Assembly: GCA_963705495.1 (NCBI GenBank)
Contig: CAVPJQ010000008.1
Coordinates: 248,001 to 312,000, forward strand
Origin: DATBVX01 sp963705495
GTDB taxonomy: Bacteria; Pseudomonadota; Gammaproteobacteria; Steroidobacterales; Steroidobacteraceae
Direction: 5' to 3'
Length of the DNA stretch: 64,000 nucleotides
A model generated the notes under the pieces. The model saw only the letters and a program-made list of their open reading frames with translations, was not told where the DNA came from and did not search any database. Of the stretch, positions 27,963-36,536 are shown piece after piece. Position 1 is the stretch's first letter, and every line of letters begins with the position of its first letter. The position numbers were made by a program, and so were the translations under genes.

Positions 27963-29177
27963 ATGCCTTCGCGAGCCAGCAGCACGGCGAACCCCCCCAG
28001 CCGCTGGCTGAATCGCACCGTCGTTGGGATAGGCCTTGCGTCCCTGCTCAGCGACTGGTCGCACGAAATCGCGACGACTGTGATGCCCGCGTTGCTGGCG
28101 ACTCTGGGAGTCGCCGCTGCCTGGCTTGGGTTGATCGAGGGCGTCGCCGATGGCCTGTCGAGCTTCGCGAAACTGGCGTCGGGCTACTACACCGATCGCT
28201 TGCCGCGGCGTAAGCCGATTGCCGTCGCCGGGTACGTTGTCACCGCGCTCGGCACCGCGGCATTCGGCCTGGCCACGAGTGCCTGGCACGTGCTCGTGGC
28301 GCGCTCCCTCGCATGGCTCGGTCGCGGGGTGCGAACTCCGGTCCGCAAGGCGCTGCTCGCTGCAGCCGTGACCAGGGAGACCTACGGTCGCGCGTTCGGC
28401 TTCGAACGCATGATGGACACGCTCGGCGCCATCGTCGGACCGTTGACCGCGCTGCTGCTGCTGCAGGTGTTTCACCAGGATTACCCGACGGTGTTCGCGC
28501 TCACGCTCGTGCCCGGCCTGCTGGCCGCCGCCATCATGGCATTCGTCGTCACCGAAAAAAGGCGCGTTGCAGTCTCGCATATCAGTTTTGGCGCCAGCCT
28601 GCGCGCATTGCCAGGCCGATTCCGGGAGTTCCTGGCCGCCGTGACGCTGTTCGGAATGGGCGACTTCGCTCACTCGCTGCTCATCCTGCTCGCGATCCAG
28701 AAACTCACTCCGCAATTCGGTGTTGCGAAAGCCGCGAGCATCGGCGCGGGCTTGTACGTGCTGCACAACGTCCTGTATGCCGCGTTCTCAATGTTCGCAG
28801 GTGTCCTGGCGGACAGATTCAGGAAGGTACGTGTCCTGGCTTCGGGCTACCTGCTGGCGGGACTGATGGCGCTGGCCATCGTGTTCCTGCCGCTGAATGT
28901 GTGGACACTGGCCCTGGTCTTCGCGCTCAGCGGCGTCTACGTCGCGATCGAGGAGACGCTCGAGGATTCATGCTGTGCGGAACTCGTGAACGAGGCACAC
29001 CACGGCATGGCATTCGGCACACTCGCCACGCTGAACGGTATCGGTGATGTGGTTTCGAGCATTGTGGTCGGGTTTCTGTGGACTGGTTTCGGCACTTCGA
29101 TCGCCTTCAGTTACAGCGCTGCGTTGTTCCTCCTGGGGAGTGCCATGGTCCTGCGGATCACGTCGCTCGAAAGGTGA
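27963..29177 (+). CDS. Major facilitator superfamily transporter
   Basis: Membrane protein of 404 residues with about 12 hydrophobic helices. It has the MFS loop 2-3 region (YYTDRLPRRKPIAVAGY) and a repeat of it between helices 8 and 9 (LADRFRKVRVLASGYL). The early SDWSHEIATTVMPALLATLG segment resembles a subgroup of uncharacterised MFS proteins often annotated as multidrug or fosmidomycin-resistance-like. The substrate is not inferable. It follows gloA by 44 bp on the same strand. Confidence 0.88.
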   Translation: MPSRASSTANPPSRWLNRTVVGIGLASLLSDWSHEIATTVMPALLATLGVAAAWLGLIEGVADGLSSFAKLASGYYTDRLPRRKPIAVAGYVVTALGTAAFGLATSAWHVLVARSLAWLGRGVRTPVRKALLAAAVTRETYGRAFGFERMMDTLGAIVGPLTALLLLQVFHQDYPTVFALTLVPGLLAAAIMAFVVTEKRRVAVSHISFGASLRALPGRFREFLAAVTLFGMGDFAHSLLILLAIQKLTPQFGVAKAASIGAGLYVLHNVLYAAFSMFAGVLADRFRKVRVLASGYLLAGLMALAIVFLPLNVWTLALVFALSGVYVAIEETLEDSCCAELVNEAHHGMAFGTLATLNGIGDVVSSIVVGFLWTGFGTSIAFSYSAALFLLGSAMVLRITSLER

Positions 29178-29216
29178 GCGTGCGAGGAAGAACGACTCGC
29201 CTGAGCCTGGGCGCTT

Positions 29217-29537
29217 CTAGTCAACGACCACGGCGGTGCCGCTTGCGCTCACCATCAGCATGCTGCTGCCGGCGCCGATCGTCTCGTAGTCCAGATCGAT
29301 CCCGACCACCGCGTTCGCGCCGAGGCGACGCGCTTCTTCGGCGATCTCCGCAAGCGCCATGTCGCGTGCATCCTTCAACACTTTCTCGTAGGAGGCCGAG
29401 CGGCCGCCGACGATATCGCGGATGCTCGCGAACAGGTCGCGAAACACATTTGCGCCGAGAATCGCCTCGCCGGTGACCACGCCCTTGTATTCATGGATCC
29501 GGTGGCCGTCGATCGACGGCGTCGTTGATAGCAGCAT
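29217..29537 (-). CDS. ybjQ: YbjQ family (UPF0145) protein
   Basis: Small soluble protein of 106 residues that forms homopentamers in characterised family members. The conserved regions YKGVVTGEAILGANVFRD, GGRSASYEKVL and ARRLGANAVVGIDLDYE are all present, and the length is normal. The biochemical role of the family is not established, though a metal or ligand-binding function has been proposed. It is convergent with the MFS gene. Confidence 0.92.
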   Translation of the reverse strand: MLLSTTPSIDGHRIHEYKGVVTGEAILGANVFRDLFASIRDIVGGRSASYEKVLKDARDMALAEIAEEARRLGANAVVGIDLDYETIGAGSSMLMVSASGTAVVVD

Positions 29538-29595
29538 TGCCAGGGCCCTCGCATGGCGGCAAGGGCGCAGAGCCTGAGGGCCGCGGGCTGCGCGG

Positions 29596-30696
29596 TCAAG
29601 ACTTGCGCTGGCTGTCGTGCCAGGCGCTCAGCAACTCCTGCTCGCGCGCGACTGAAATCCCGGCCTTGAGCTTGGCCTGCTGCTCGGCCGGGCGTGCGAG
29701 CTGCCAGGCGAGCGTGTCGCGCACGGTTTCGGTCAGGGGCCGGATTTTCAGCCCCGCGGCGAGCGCACGTTGCGCGCTGGTGAGCGCGAAGCCCGCGTTT
29801 TCACCCACGGCGTGTGACCAGATCGGCAGATCGCCGTCGACTACGCCACGCGCTTCGAGGAACTGCGCGGGCACCCAGGTAATGCGCGCGTCGGATTTCG
29901 CGGCGGCGATGCAATCGTTCATCAGCTCGCCCATGGTGAAGGTCCGCGGCGGCGAGACCAGGTTGAATGTTCCGAGTACCCGTTGCTCGATGCACAGGAG
30001 CGTGAATGCGGCGAGATCGCGCACGTCGATGACCTGGATCTCGTCCTGCGGCGTATTGGGGGCGAGCACCTCGCCGCCACGTGCGACGCGCGCCGGCCAG
30101 TAGGTAAAGCGATCGCTGTTGTCGTCGGGCCCGACGATGTATCCGGGCCTCAGGATCGTCACGCGGCCGGGCATGATGCGCTCGGCTGTCTGCTCACAGA
30201 GTGCCTTGAGCGGACCGTAGGTGTTCTCGTCGACCTTCTCGATGGTCTCGTCGGTCATCTTGCCAACGGGCGAGCTCTCGTCGTTGGCGTTGGCGAAACT
30301 CGCGTACGCCGAAATACTCGATACGTACACGTAGTGCGATACCGAGTCCTTCAGAAGCTCGGCGGACAATTTCACGATGCGCGGCACGAACGCCGATGTG
30401 TCCAGCACCGCGTCCCACTTGCGGCCTGCCAATGCATCGAGCTGGCCGTTGCGATCTCCGTGCAGGACTTCAACGCCGGTCACCCGGCCGACATTGGTCT
30501 TGCCGCGGTTGAATAGCGTCACCTCGTGCCCGTGTGCGCGGGCGAGCTCCACGACATGCGGACCGATGAAGCGCGTGCCGCCCAGGATCAGAATCTTCAA
30601 CTGGCGCGGTTGAGTTGCGGCCATGAGCCTTGACGCCGGCAGCGTCGCGAGCACCGACAGCGCGGTGCTGGTGCCGAGGAATTGCCTGCGATCCAT
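29596..30696 (-). CDS. Tat-exported NAD-dependent epimerase/dehydratase family protein
   Basis: Protein of 366 residues with a twin-arginine signal (DRRQFLG, hydrophobic region to about 26), then an extended SDR Rossmann fold. The motif GGTRFIGPHVVELA binds the nucleotide, and FNRGKTN follows strand 2. The catalytic Tyr-x3-Lys is not clear in its usual place, so it may be an atypical or isoflavone reductase-like member. Export of a folded nucleotide-dependent enzyme via Tat is unusual but fits the signal. It lies 24 nt downstream of the S9 peptidase gene and is probably co-transcribed. Confidence 0.85.
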   Translation of the reverse strand: MDRRQFLGTSTALSVLATLPASRLMAATQPRQLKILILGGTRFIGPHVVELARAHGHEVTLFNRGKTNVGRVTGVEVLHGDRNGQLDALAGRKWDAVLDTSAFVPRIVKLSAELLKDSVSHYVYVSSISAYASFANANDESSPVGKMTDETIEKVDENTYGPLKALCEQTAERIMPGRVTILRPGYIVGPDDNSDRFTYWPARVARGGEVLAPNTPQDEIQVIDVRDLAAFTLLCIEQRVLGTFNLVSPPRTFTMGELMNDCIAAAKSDARITWVPAQFLEARGVVDGDLPIWSHAVGENAGFALTSAQRALAAGLKIRPLTETVRDTLAWQLARPAEQQAKLKAGISVAREQELLSAWHDSQRKS

Positions 30697-30720
30697 GTCT
30701 GCCTCCGCGATCCGGGGTTT

Positions 30721-32757
30721 TCAGTGACCAATGTACTTATCGAGCCATTCGCGCTTGGTCTGGTACCAGAAGAGCGAGTTCTGCGGCTTCAGTACCCAAT
30801 GATTCTCGTCCGGGAAATACACCATCTTGCTCGGCACACCCCGCGTCTGCAGGATGTTGAACAGCTCGAAGCCATGATTCACCGGCACGCGCCGGTCGAG
30901 CTGGCCGTGGATGACGAGCGTCGGGGTATTGAAGTTCGCCGCCGCACTGTGCGGGGAATAGCGCATGAACTCCTCGGGTTTCTGCCAATAGTCAAAGAAG
31001 CGGCGTTTCTCGGCTCCGTAGTCCGCCGCGTACTGGGTAAATTCGTCGAACACCGCGGCATGCGCGATCAGGGTCTTGAAGGGATGCGGCCGGCCGAGCA
31101 ATGTCGTGGCCAGAAATCCACCATAGCTGCCGCCGCCGGCTGCCATGCGCGCGCTGTCCACGTACGGCTTCGACATGAGGTATTCCGCCGCCTTGATCGT
31201 GTCCTCATACGGCATGGAAATGCGGTCGGGATTGATCGAGTCGGTGAACTCCTGGCCGAACCCGCTCGAGCCGTGGAAGTTGTGCCAGGTCGTGATGTAA
31301 CCCCAACCGGCGAACACCTCGGCGTTCCAGCGCCATTGCGTGCCGTCTGTGATGCCATTGTGGGGTCCGCCGTGCAGCAACATGTAGACGGGGTACTTGC
31401 GCGACGGATCGAAATCCGGCGGATAGACCACCCACATCTGGATGTCATCACCACGCGCTCCCTTGTAGGTGACGCTCTCGACTTTGCCCCAGCGAATGCC
31501 TGCCAGCGCGATATCGTTGAAGGTGGAGAGCTTGGTGGCAGCGCCGCTGCGGGCGTTGACGCTGACGACAGTCGGTGGCTCGGTGAAACTCTGGCGAACT
31601 GCGACCAGCATCGTGCCCTGCAGAACCGGGGAAGAAAAACTCGTGGCGCCCGTAAGCGCCCTTGGCGCCCCGCCTTTCGGGTCGAAGCGGTAGAGGCGCC
31701 GCGTGCCTGCGTCATCGATCGACCCCACCAGCGAGCGCGAATCGGGCGACCAGGCGAGCTGCTCGGCGGAGCGGTCCCATTGTTCGGTGAGATTGCGCGT
31801 CTCGCCTGAGCGCCGGTCGAACAGCAGCAGGCGCTGCTTGTCGGCATAAAAGGTCTTGATCTTCTGCCGCACGAATGCGAGGTAGCGTCCGTCACGGCTG
31901 TACTTCGGCTCCCCGTCATCCGCCGCATTGTCGGTCGTCAGGTTGCGCGCCTCGCCGCCGCTGGCGGGTACGAGAAAGACGTCGAAATTGGAATCGATCC
32001 CGCTGCGATCAGTATCGGCCGCGAAGGCAACCTCGGCGCCGTCGGGCGCGATGTCGTAACTGCTGGTGCTCGTTTCGGTGATCGAGAGGTGATACCCGGT
32101 GCCGAGCGTGATCGGCTGCGGATCGCCGCCGTCCAGTGCGACCGCGTACACGTGCGGCTCGCGATCCTCGATGAAGTGGTCCCAGTAGCTGAAGGGCGCT
32201 TTGTCCCACACCTTCGCCGTCATCTTGGAATCGGCGCGATCCTTGAGGCGCTGTTCCATCTCGCTCCAGCTCTTGAGGTCGGGCCAGACCGAGGTGATGA
32301 ATGCAATGCGCTTGGAATCGGGGAACCACTTCGGCGCCGACACACCGGTCGGAATGCGCGTCACGCGGCGTGCCTCGCCGCCATCGATCGCGATGACGTA
32401 GAGCTGACTGTCCTTGTCCTCGCCACGCTTGGAAACGAAGGCGATCCATTTGCCGTCCGGGCTGAAGCGCGGCTCGTTGTCCGAGGCATCATCGCTCGTG
32501 AGCTGGCGCGCGGCGCCGCCCGCGGCGGGGATCAACCACAGATCGCTGAACCCCTTGTTCTTGTCCACGTCGTAGCGCGTTACAGGCACCACGACGAGTT
32601 TGCCGTCGGGCGAGAGGTCCGGGTCACCGACTCTCTGCAGTTGCCACATCGCCTCGGCGGTGAGGGGCACCGAACCCACTGCGGGCTGCGCTTGGGCACT
32701 GCAGAGAGTGAAGAACAGGCAGCAGCACCAGAGTCGAGGCATGACCAGCAATTGCAT
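30721..32757 (-). CDS. S9 family prolyl oligopeptidase / acylaminoacyl-peptidase-like
   Basis: Exported serine peptidase of 678 residues. A signal peptide (about 1-24, with a CCC cluster in the hydrophobic core) is followed by a seven-bladed WD40-like propeller with TolB-type repeats (SPDGKWIAFVSKR) and a C-terminal alpha/beta hydrolase domain. The triad is Ser in GGGSYGG, Asp in GQLDRRVP and His in DENHW. It trims peptides, probably in the periplasm. The length is typical for S9C peptidases. Confidence 0.93.
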   Translation of the reverse strand: MQLLVMPRLWCCCLFFTLCSAQAQPAVGSVPLTAEAMWQLQRVGDPDLSPDGKLVVVPVTRYDVDKNKGFSDLWLIPAAGGAARQLTSDDASDNEPRFSPDGKWIAFVSKRGEDKDSQLYVIAIDGGEARRVTRIPTGVSAPKWFPDSKRIAFITSVWPDLKSWSEMEQRLKDRADSKMTAKVWDKAPFSYWDHFIEDREPHVYAVALDGGDPQPITLGTGYHLSITETSTSSYDIAPDGAEVAFAADTDRSGIDSNFDVFLVPASGGEARNLTTDNAADDGEPKYSRDGRYLAFVRQKIKTFYADKQRLLLFDRRSGETRNLTEQWDRSAEQLAWSPDSRSLVGSIDDAGTRRLYRFDPKGGAPRALTGATSFSSPVLQGTMLVAVRQSFTEPPTVVSVNARSGAATKLSTFNDIALAGIRWGKVESVTYKGARGDDIQMWVVYPPDFDPSRKYPVYMLLHGGPHNGITDGTQWRWNAEVFAGWGYITTWHNFHGSSGFGQEFTDSINPDRISMPYEDTIKAAEYLMSKPYVDSARMAAGGGSYGGFLATTLLGRPHPFKTLIAHAAVFDEFTQYAADYGAEKRRFFDYWQKPEEFMRYSPHSAAANFNTPTLVIHGQLDRRVPVNHGFELFNILQTRGVPSKMVYFPDENHWVLKPQNSLFWYQTKREWLDKYIGH

Positions 32758-32927
32758 GAATCACTCCTTGCGAACAGGGGAGCGCACGCGGCAATGAGCT
32801 TTTCAGATTGGTGCGCGGCGCAATGGGCGCGCATTCTGCCGCGCGGCCGGGCCGTTGCGCAATTTGCAGGTCGAAGAGCTGCGGGATGACGACAGAACGC
32901 TACGCCCGCGTGCCGGGCGTGGCCGGC

Positions 32928-33308
32928 TCAGGCGAGCGCGCGGGGTCGCGTATGACGCCGGTCCGACCTCAAGCGTCGGTCGGTGACCAGCGGCATGCGA
33001 TCGCGTTCACCGCGATCGTGGCGACGACGGGTCACCCCGGCGCGCCGATCGACATAGTGCACGTAGCGACAGGTGCAGGCCTCGGCGGTGCAGCCAGGAA
33101 CCGGAAGGGGCGGCGCACGCTTCACCAGGAAGCGCCGGCCGCGCAGTTCCTCGCAGCGAGTGCAGCACACCGAGGCGTTGGGCGGCTCGACGGAGACGCA
33201 ATGATAGTGTTGCCTGTCGGCAGCGTGTTGCGTGCGGCGGGTCATCGAGGGCAGCCAGAGGATCGCGATGACGAGGCTGATTGTTATTGTTATTAGCCCG
33301 ATTAGCAT
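32928..33308 (-). CDS. Small Cys-rich single-pass membrane protein
   Basis: Protein of 126 residues with one N-terminal transmembrane helix (LIGLITITISLVIAILWL, about 2-19). A cytoplasmic-type tail holds six cysteines (YHCVSV, CCTRCEEL, GCTAEACTCRYVHY) followed by an Arg/Asp-rich end (VDRRAGVTRRRHDRG). I recall similar short proteins with a conserved RFL...PPLPVPGC...C.CRY.H..DRR pattern in gammaproteobacteria, from memory only. The cysteines could bind a metal, but that is not shown. About 170 bp with no visible gene separate it from the S9 peptidase gene, and about 126 bp separate it from the reductase gene. Confidence 0.6.
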   Translation of the reverse strand: MLIGLITITISLVIAILWLPSMTRRTQHAADRQHYHCVSVEPPNASVCCTRCEELRGRRFLVKRAPPLPVPGCTAEACTCRYVHYVDRRAGVTRRRHDRGERDRMPLVTDRRLRSDRRHTRPRALA

Positions 33309-33434
33309 GCAGTCATCGTAGGTTTACGGCACTGCGGCGTCCACGGTCGTCTTTACAGAACCTCGCCCGCAAGACCCCGATCCTGCAGAGAATCCTCAGT
33401 TCGTGAACCAGCGCACGCGCCGTGCCGGCGCCGT

Positions 33435-34412
33435 TCAGGGTCTCGCCAGCGACTTGCCGAAGCTCTCGCCGCGCGCCAGCTTGCAGAGCTGAACCGGGAC
33501 GTTGGGGAGCCCATTGACGACGTCTTCGCGATAGCGAAGGTGTCCTTCGGCAAACCAGGCGATCGCATCGCGCAGGAATGCTTCGCGCTGGTGCTCATGG
33601 TTCTGGACGATGAGCGGCAGCACCTTCGCGCCGGCGTCGACCACGGGCTGCAGGTTCAGCCTCGCAGCGTCACTGTACCGCCCGAGCGGTGCACCCAGCA
33701 CGATGCGTCCGTTGCGTGCGAGGTGCTGTCCTTGCACCACGGCATCGAGGATCGCGCCATCGACAGTGTCGAAGTACACGTCGACACCTTTGGGCGCCAC
33801 CCGCCGCAAACCCTGTTCGATGGGCTCGGCGCGATGATTGATGCACGAGTTGAAATGCGCTTCCTTCACGCACCAGCTGCTCTCTTCGCGATTGCCGGCG
33901 ATGCCGATTACACGACATCCCTTGATGCGCGCGATCTGGCCCGCCATGGAGCCCACGGCCCCAGCGGCACCTGAGACCAGCAGGGTCTCGCCCTGCCTGA
34001 TCTGTGCGACTTCCAGCAGTCCGCAGTAGGCGGTCAGGCCCGGCTCGCCCATCACACCGAGTGCCGTAGAGATCGGCGCGCTGCCGGTCCTGGCGCGATG
34101 CACCTGTATGCCGTCGGAGAGACAGTATTGCTGCATGCCGCCTTCCATGACGACGACGTCACCGGAGTTGAAGACTTCGTTGCGCGATTCGATCACCTCG
34201 CAGATTGCGCGCGCCGAGATGACGTGATCCCGGCGCAGCACGCCATCGTGCCCATGCAGGCGATCGACTGCTGAATTGAGCGACAACCATTTCGTCCGGC
34301 AGAGCATTTCGCCCTTGCCAGGCGTTGGCGCCTCGGTTTCGACCAGCTCGAAGTCGGCTGGATCGGGTGAACCTTCGAACAGCCTGCCGATGCGGATCTG
34401 CAGGTTTTTCAT
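33435..34412 (-). CDS. NADPH-dependent medium-chain reductase (CurA/YncB-like)
   Basis: Zinc-free MDR enzyme of 325 residues of the leukotriene B4 dehydrogenase / curcumin reductase group. The nucleotide-binding motif SGAAGAVGSMAGQIA is near residue 150, and the GEPGLTAYCGLLEV segment and the substrate-loop motif FDTVDGAILDAV are typical. It probably reduces the C=C bond of an enone. It lies 42 nt downstream of the EF-hand gene on the same strand, so the sigma-54 promoter at 34809-34824 may also drive it. Confidence 0.88.
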   Translation of the reverse strand: MKNLQIRIGRLFEGSPDPADFELVETEAPTPGKGEMLCRTKWLSLNSAVDRLHGHDGVLRRDHVISARAICEVIESRNEVFNSGDVVVMEGGMQQYCLSDGIQVHRARTGSAPISTALGVMGEPGLTAYCGLLEVAQIRQGETLLVSGAAGAVGSMAGQIARIKGCRVIGIAGNREESSWCVKEAHFNSCINHRAEPIEQGLRRVAPKGVDVYFDTVDGAILDAVVQGQHLARNGRIVLGAPLGRYSDAARLNLQPVVDAGAKVLPLIVQNHEHQREAFLRDAIAWFAEGHLRYREDVVNGLPNVPVQLCKLARGESFGKSLARP

Positions 34413-34454
34413 CGCCCGGAAGGCTACCGCCCGAGGCCCGAAAGGTGAAGGGTT

Positions 34455-34736
34455 CTACTCCTCGAGTCGGTTGCGTGCCTCGGCGTACTCCTGGCTGTCG
34501 AGCTTGCCGTTGTTGTTGGCGTCGACGTCGGCAAAGATCGCTGCCAGGCTCGCCTGGGTCCGTGCTTCTTCCTTGCTGATCACGCCATCGCCATTGGCAT
34601 CGAGGGTGCTGAATTCCGGCAGCACCGCCCGGGCGGGCTCCTTGCCCGCCGCGGTCGGGCGTTGCTGATCATCCGCGCGCGCGGCTGCGCAGCAGAGCAT
34701 TGCCGCCAGAGCGGCGAACTTGATGCGGTAATCCAT
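34455..34736 (-). CDS. Exported EF-hand calcium-binding protein
   Basis: Precursor of 93 residues. A signal peptide (about 1-22, ending AARA) is followed by two EF-hand loops, DANGDGVISKEE and DANNNGKLDSQE, with Asp/Asn at positions 1, 3 and 5 and Glu at 12. It should bind calcium in the periplasm. The start at 34736 has GAGGAG 7 nt upstream and begins the signal peptide. A consensus sigma-54 promoter lies 73 bp upstream, so it is a likely member of the local RpoN regulon, next to the GlrK-GlrR genes. Confidence 0.85.
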   Translation of the reverse strand: MDYRIKFAALAAMLCCAAARADDQQRPTAAGKEPARAVLPEFSTLDANGDGVISKEEARTQASLAAIFADVDANNNGKLDSQEYAEARNRLEE

Positions 34737-34808
34737 GAACTTCTCCTCGCGTAAACGACTGGGTCGGGTGCCTCGGCCTCGGCGCGATGCCGGGCGCTCA
34801 TGACACGG

Positions 34809-34824
34809 AGCAAGCCTCGTGCCA
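34809..34824 (-). promoter_or_regulatory. Sigma-54 (-24/-12) promoter of the EF-hand gene
   Basis: Read on the minus strand, TGGCACG-AGGC-TTGCT is a full match to the consensus TGGCACG-N4-TTGCW. The -12 end is 73 bp from the start codon at 34736. A strong palindrome at 34883-34908 sits about 60-85 bp upstream of the -24 box, where an enhancer would be expected. Confidence 0.8.
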
Positions 34825-34866
34825 CGAAGGCGATCCAGTGATTTCAGGTGCTTACGCTCGCCGAGA

Positions 34867-34908
34867 GGGCTACAGTAGCCCGCAAGCGTTGCCGGATGGC
34901 AACGCTTG
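34867..34908. promoter_or_regulatory. Two adjacent perfect hairpins; enhancer or leader structure
   Basis: GGGCTA-CAG-TAGCCC (34867-34881) is followed after 1 nt by CAAGCGTTGCC-GGAT-GGCAACGCTTG (34883-34908), an 11-bp perfect stem. As DNA the second palindrome is a candidate activator site for the minus-strand sigma-54 promoter. As RNA both could fold in a leader of glrK. Which role applies cannot be told from sequence. Confidence 0.5.
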
Positions 34909-35087
34909 GGAACCGGTGAGGCTTTGGCGCAGTCGAAACCGACCGGCCGCGGCGACGTGCCGTGTTTTTCTTTCTGGCACACCTCAAATGGGGAGCGGGT
35001 CTCGCCAGCCCCCGCGCGCGTAATGTCCCCGCAAGAATCCCAGCTCAGCAGTGTTCCCTGGCGCGAAGCGTGCAGGTTAATCGCGTG

Positions 35088-36536
35088 ATGCGACTCGCCC
35101 GGCCCAAGTCGATCGTGCGGCTGATCCTGCTCGGATTCGCGGCTGTCGCCATACCGCTGATCGCCGCCGTGATCACCGCGGTAGTGCAGGTCGATCGGCT
35201 GGCGCAGCGCAACCGCGTTGCGGTGCTCGATGCCGAAAATGCCACGCACGAGAGCCGTGCGCTGATCGAATTTCTCACCGCCATGGAGCGCAGCCTGGGT
35301 CAATATGGGGTGCTTCACGATCGTGATTTCTACGTGACCTATCAGGACGCGCGCCGCGGTTTCGAGGCTGCTGCCCAGAGACTGGAAGCGCTCAACCTCA
35401 ACGCCATCCTGCGCCGGCAACTCACTGAACTCATGCAGTCCGAAACCGATTTCAATCGCGCAATGTTGACCAGCGGCGGCGATCTCATCGCCGCGGATCC
35501 GACCGACATCGCCGATGGATGGGCTGCGCTCAATGCTCGCGCACGCTCAATCCTGGCCGAGAGCAGCAAACTGATCGCGAGTCACGCGAGCAAGGCGAAG
35601 GATGAGTCGAGCGATCTGCAGCGCACGCTCCTGCTGCAGGCGGCGGCGGCCGTGCCGGTGGCGGTGTTTCTCGCCATCGTTTTCGTGGTGCTGATCACCC
35701 GGCCGCTGCGCCAGATCGAGAGCGAGATTCGCCGGCTCGGCTCGGGTGACTTCGGCGCGAGCGTGTCGGTGCGCGGACCCCTCGATCTGCAGGAGCTTGG
35801 CAGCACCCTCGAACAGCTGCGCCGTCGCATTCTCGAGCTCGAAGAGCAGAAGGCTACATTCCTGCGTCACATCTCCCACGAGCTCAAGACGCCGCTCACG
35901 ACACTGCGCGAGGGCTCGGAGCTGTTGCTCGATGACGATGCGCGAGGACTCAACGCGGAGCAGCGTGAAATCGCGCACATCCTGCGCGACAGCGGCCTGC
36001 AGTTGCAACGCCTGATCGAGGACTTGTTGGAATTCGGCCGCACGCAGGTGCCACGCGTCGAAGCGTCACGACGCGATAAGGTCGCGCTCGACGATATCGT
36101 GCGCAGTGCCCTCGACGGTCAGAACCTGGTCAGAGCCGCGAAGGCGCTCACCATCGATAGCCTGATCGCACCGGCAGTTCTGCAAGGCGATGACGGGCAG
36201 CTGCGGATCCTGGTCGACAACCTGTTGTCGAACGCCATGAAGTACACGCCGGCACACGGCAAGATCCGGGTCCGTCTCGCGGCGGATGGCCCTGACGTCA
36301 CGCTGGAGATTGCTGACAACGGCCCCGGCATCGATGCCGACGAGCGCCAGCTCGTGTTCGAGCCCTTCTACCAGGGTCGCGCACCGTACCAGGGACACGT
36401 GCAGGGTACCGGGCTCGGGCTCGCTATCGCGCGCCAGTATGCGCAGGCCCACGACGGATCCATCGACATTGCCGACTCGCCGCTGGGGCAGGGCGCGTGC
36501 GTGCGCGTGCGCTTTCGTCTTGCGCAGGCGGCCTGA
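35088..36536 (+). CDS. glrK: Sensor histidine kinase GlrK/QseE-like
   Basis: Membrane kinase of 482 residues. It has two helices (about 10-32 and 180-205) flanking a helical periplasmic domain, then HAMP, a HisKA H-box HISHELKTPL with phosphoacceptor H264, and an ATPase domain with N-box (LVDNLLSNAMKYT), G1 (DNGPGI) and G2 (GTGLGL). The ATG at 35088 lies 3 nt after an in-frame GTG and starts just before the first helix. Its order with a lipoprotein and a sigma-54 regulator matches glrK-qseG-glrR, which senses envelope stress in enterics. Confidence 0.88.
   Translation: MRLARPKSIVRLILLGFAAVAIPLIAAVITAVVQVDRLAQRNRVAVLDAENATHESRALIEFLTAMERSLGQYGVLHDRDFYVTYQDARRGFEAAAQRLEALNLNAILRRQLTELMQSETDFNRAMLTSGGDLIAADPTDIADGWAALNARARSILAESSKLIASHASKAKDESSDLQRTLLLQAAAAVPVAVFLAIVFVVLITRPLRQIESEIRRLGSGDFGASVSVRGPLDLQELGSTLEQLRRRILELEEQKATFLRHISHELKTPLTTLREGSELLLDDDARGLNAEQREIAHILRDSGLQLQRLIEDLLEFGRTQVPRVEASRRDKVALDDIVRSALDGQNLVRAAKALTIDSLIAPAVLQGDDGQLRILVDNLLSNAMKYTPAHGKIRVRLAADGPDVTLEIADNGPGIDADERQLVFEPFYQGRAPYQGHVQGTGLGLAIARQYAQAHDGSIDIADSPLGQGACVRVRFRLAQAA

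Larger units (their letters stand above)
34737..35087. other. Divergent control region between EF-hand gene and glrK
   Basis: This 351-bp gap holds the sigma-54 promoter facing left (34809-34824), two adjacent hairpins (34867-34908) and a further CCGGT/ACCGG dyad just after them. No gene is convincing. I found no sigma-54 promoter facing glrK: TGGCAC at 34975 has no -12 box. In enterics the region upstream of glrK encodes the sRNA GlmY; no GlmY-like sequence is recognisable by eye here. Confidence 0.6.

Noticed and set aside
34865..34960. Possible riboswitch (cobalamin- or c-di-GMP-like) upstream of glrK
   Set aside because: The stems are present, but the conserved core sequences of these riboswitches are not. 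A DNA site or generic leader structure is enough.
34975..34990. TGGCACACCTCAAATG as a second sigma-54 promoter facing glrK
   Set aside because: There is a good -24 box but no GC dinucleotide at the -12 position.
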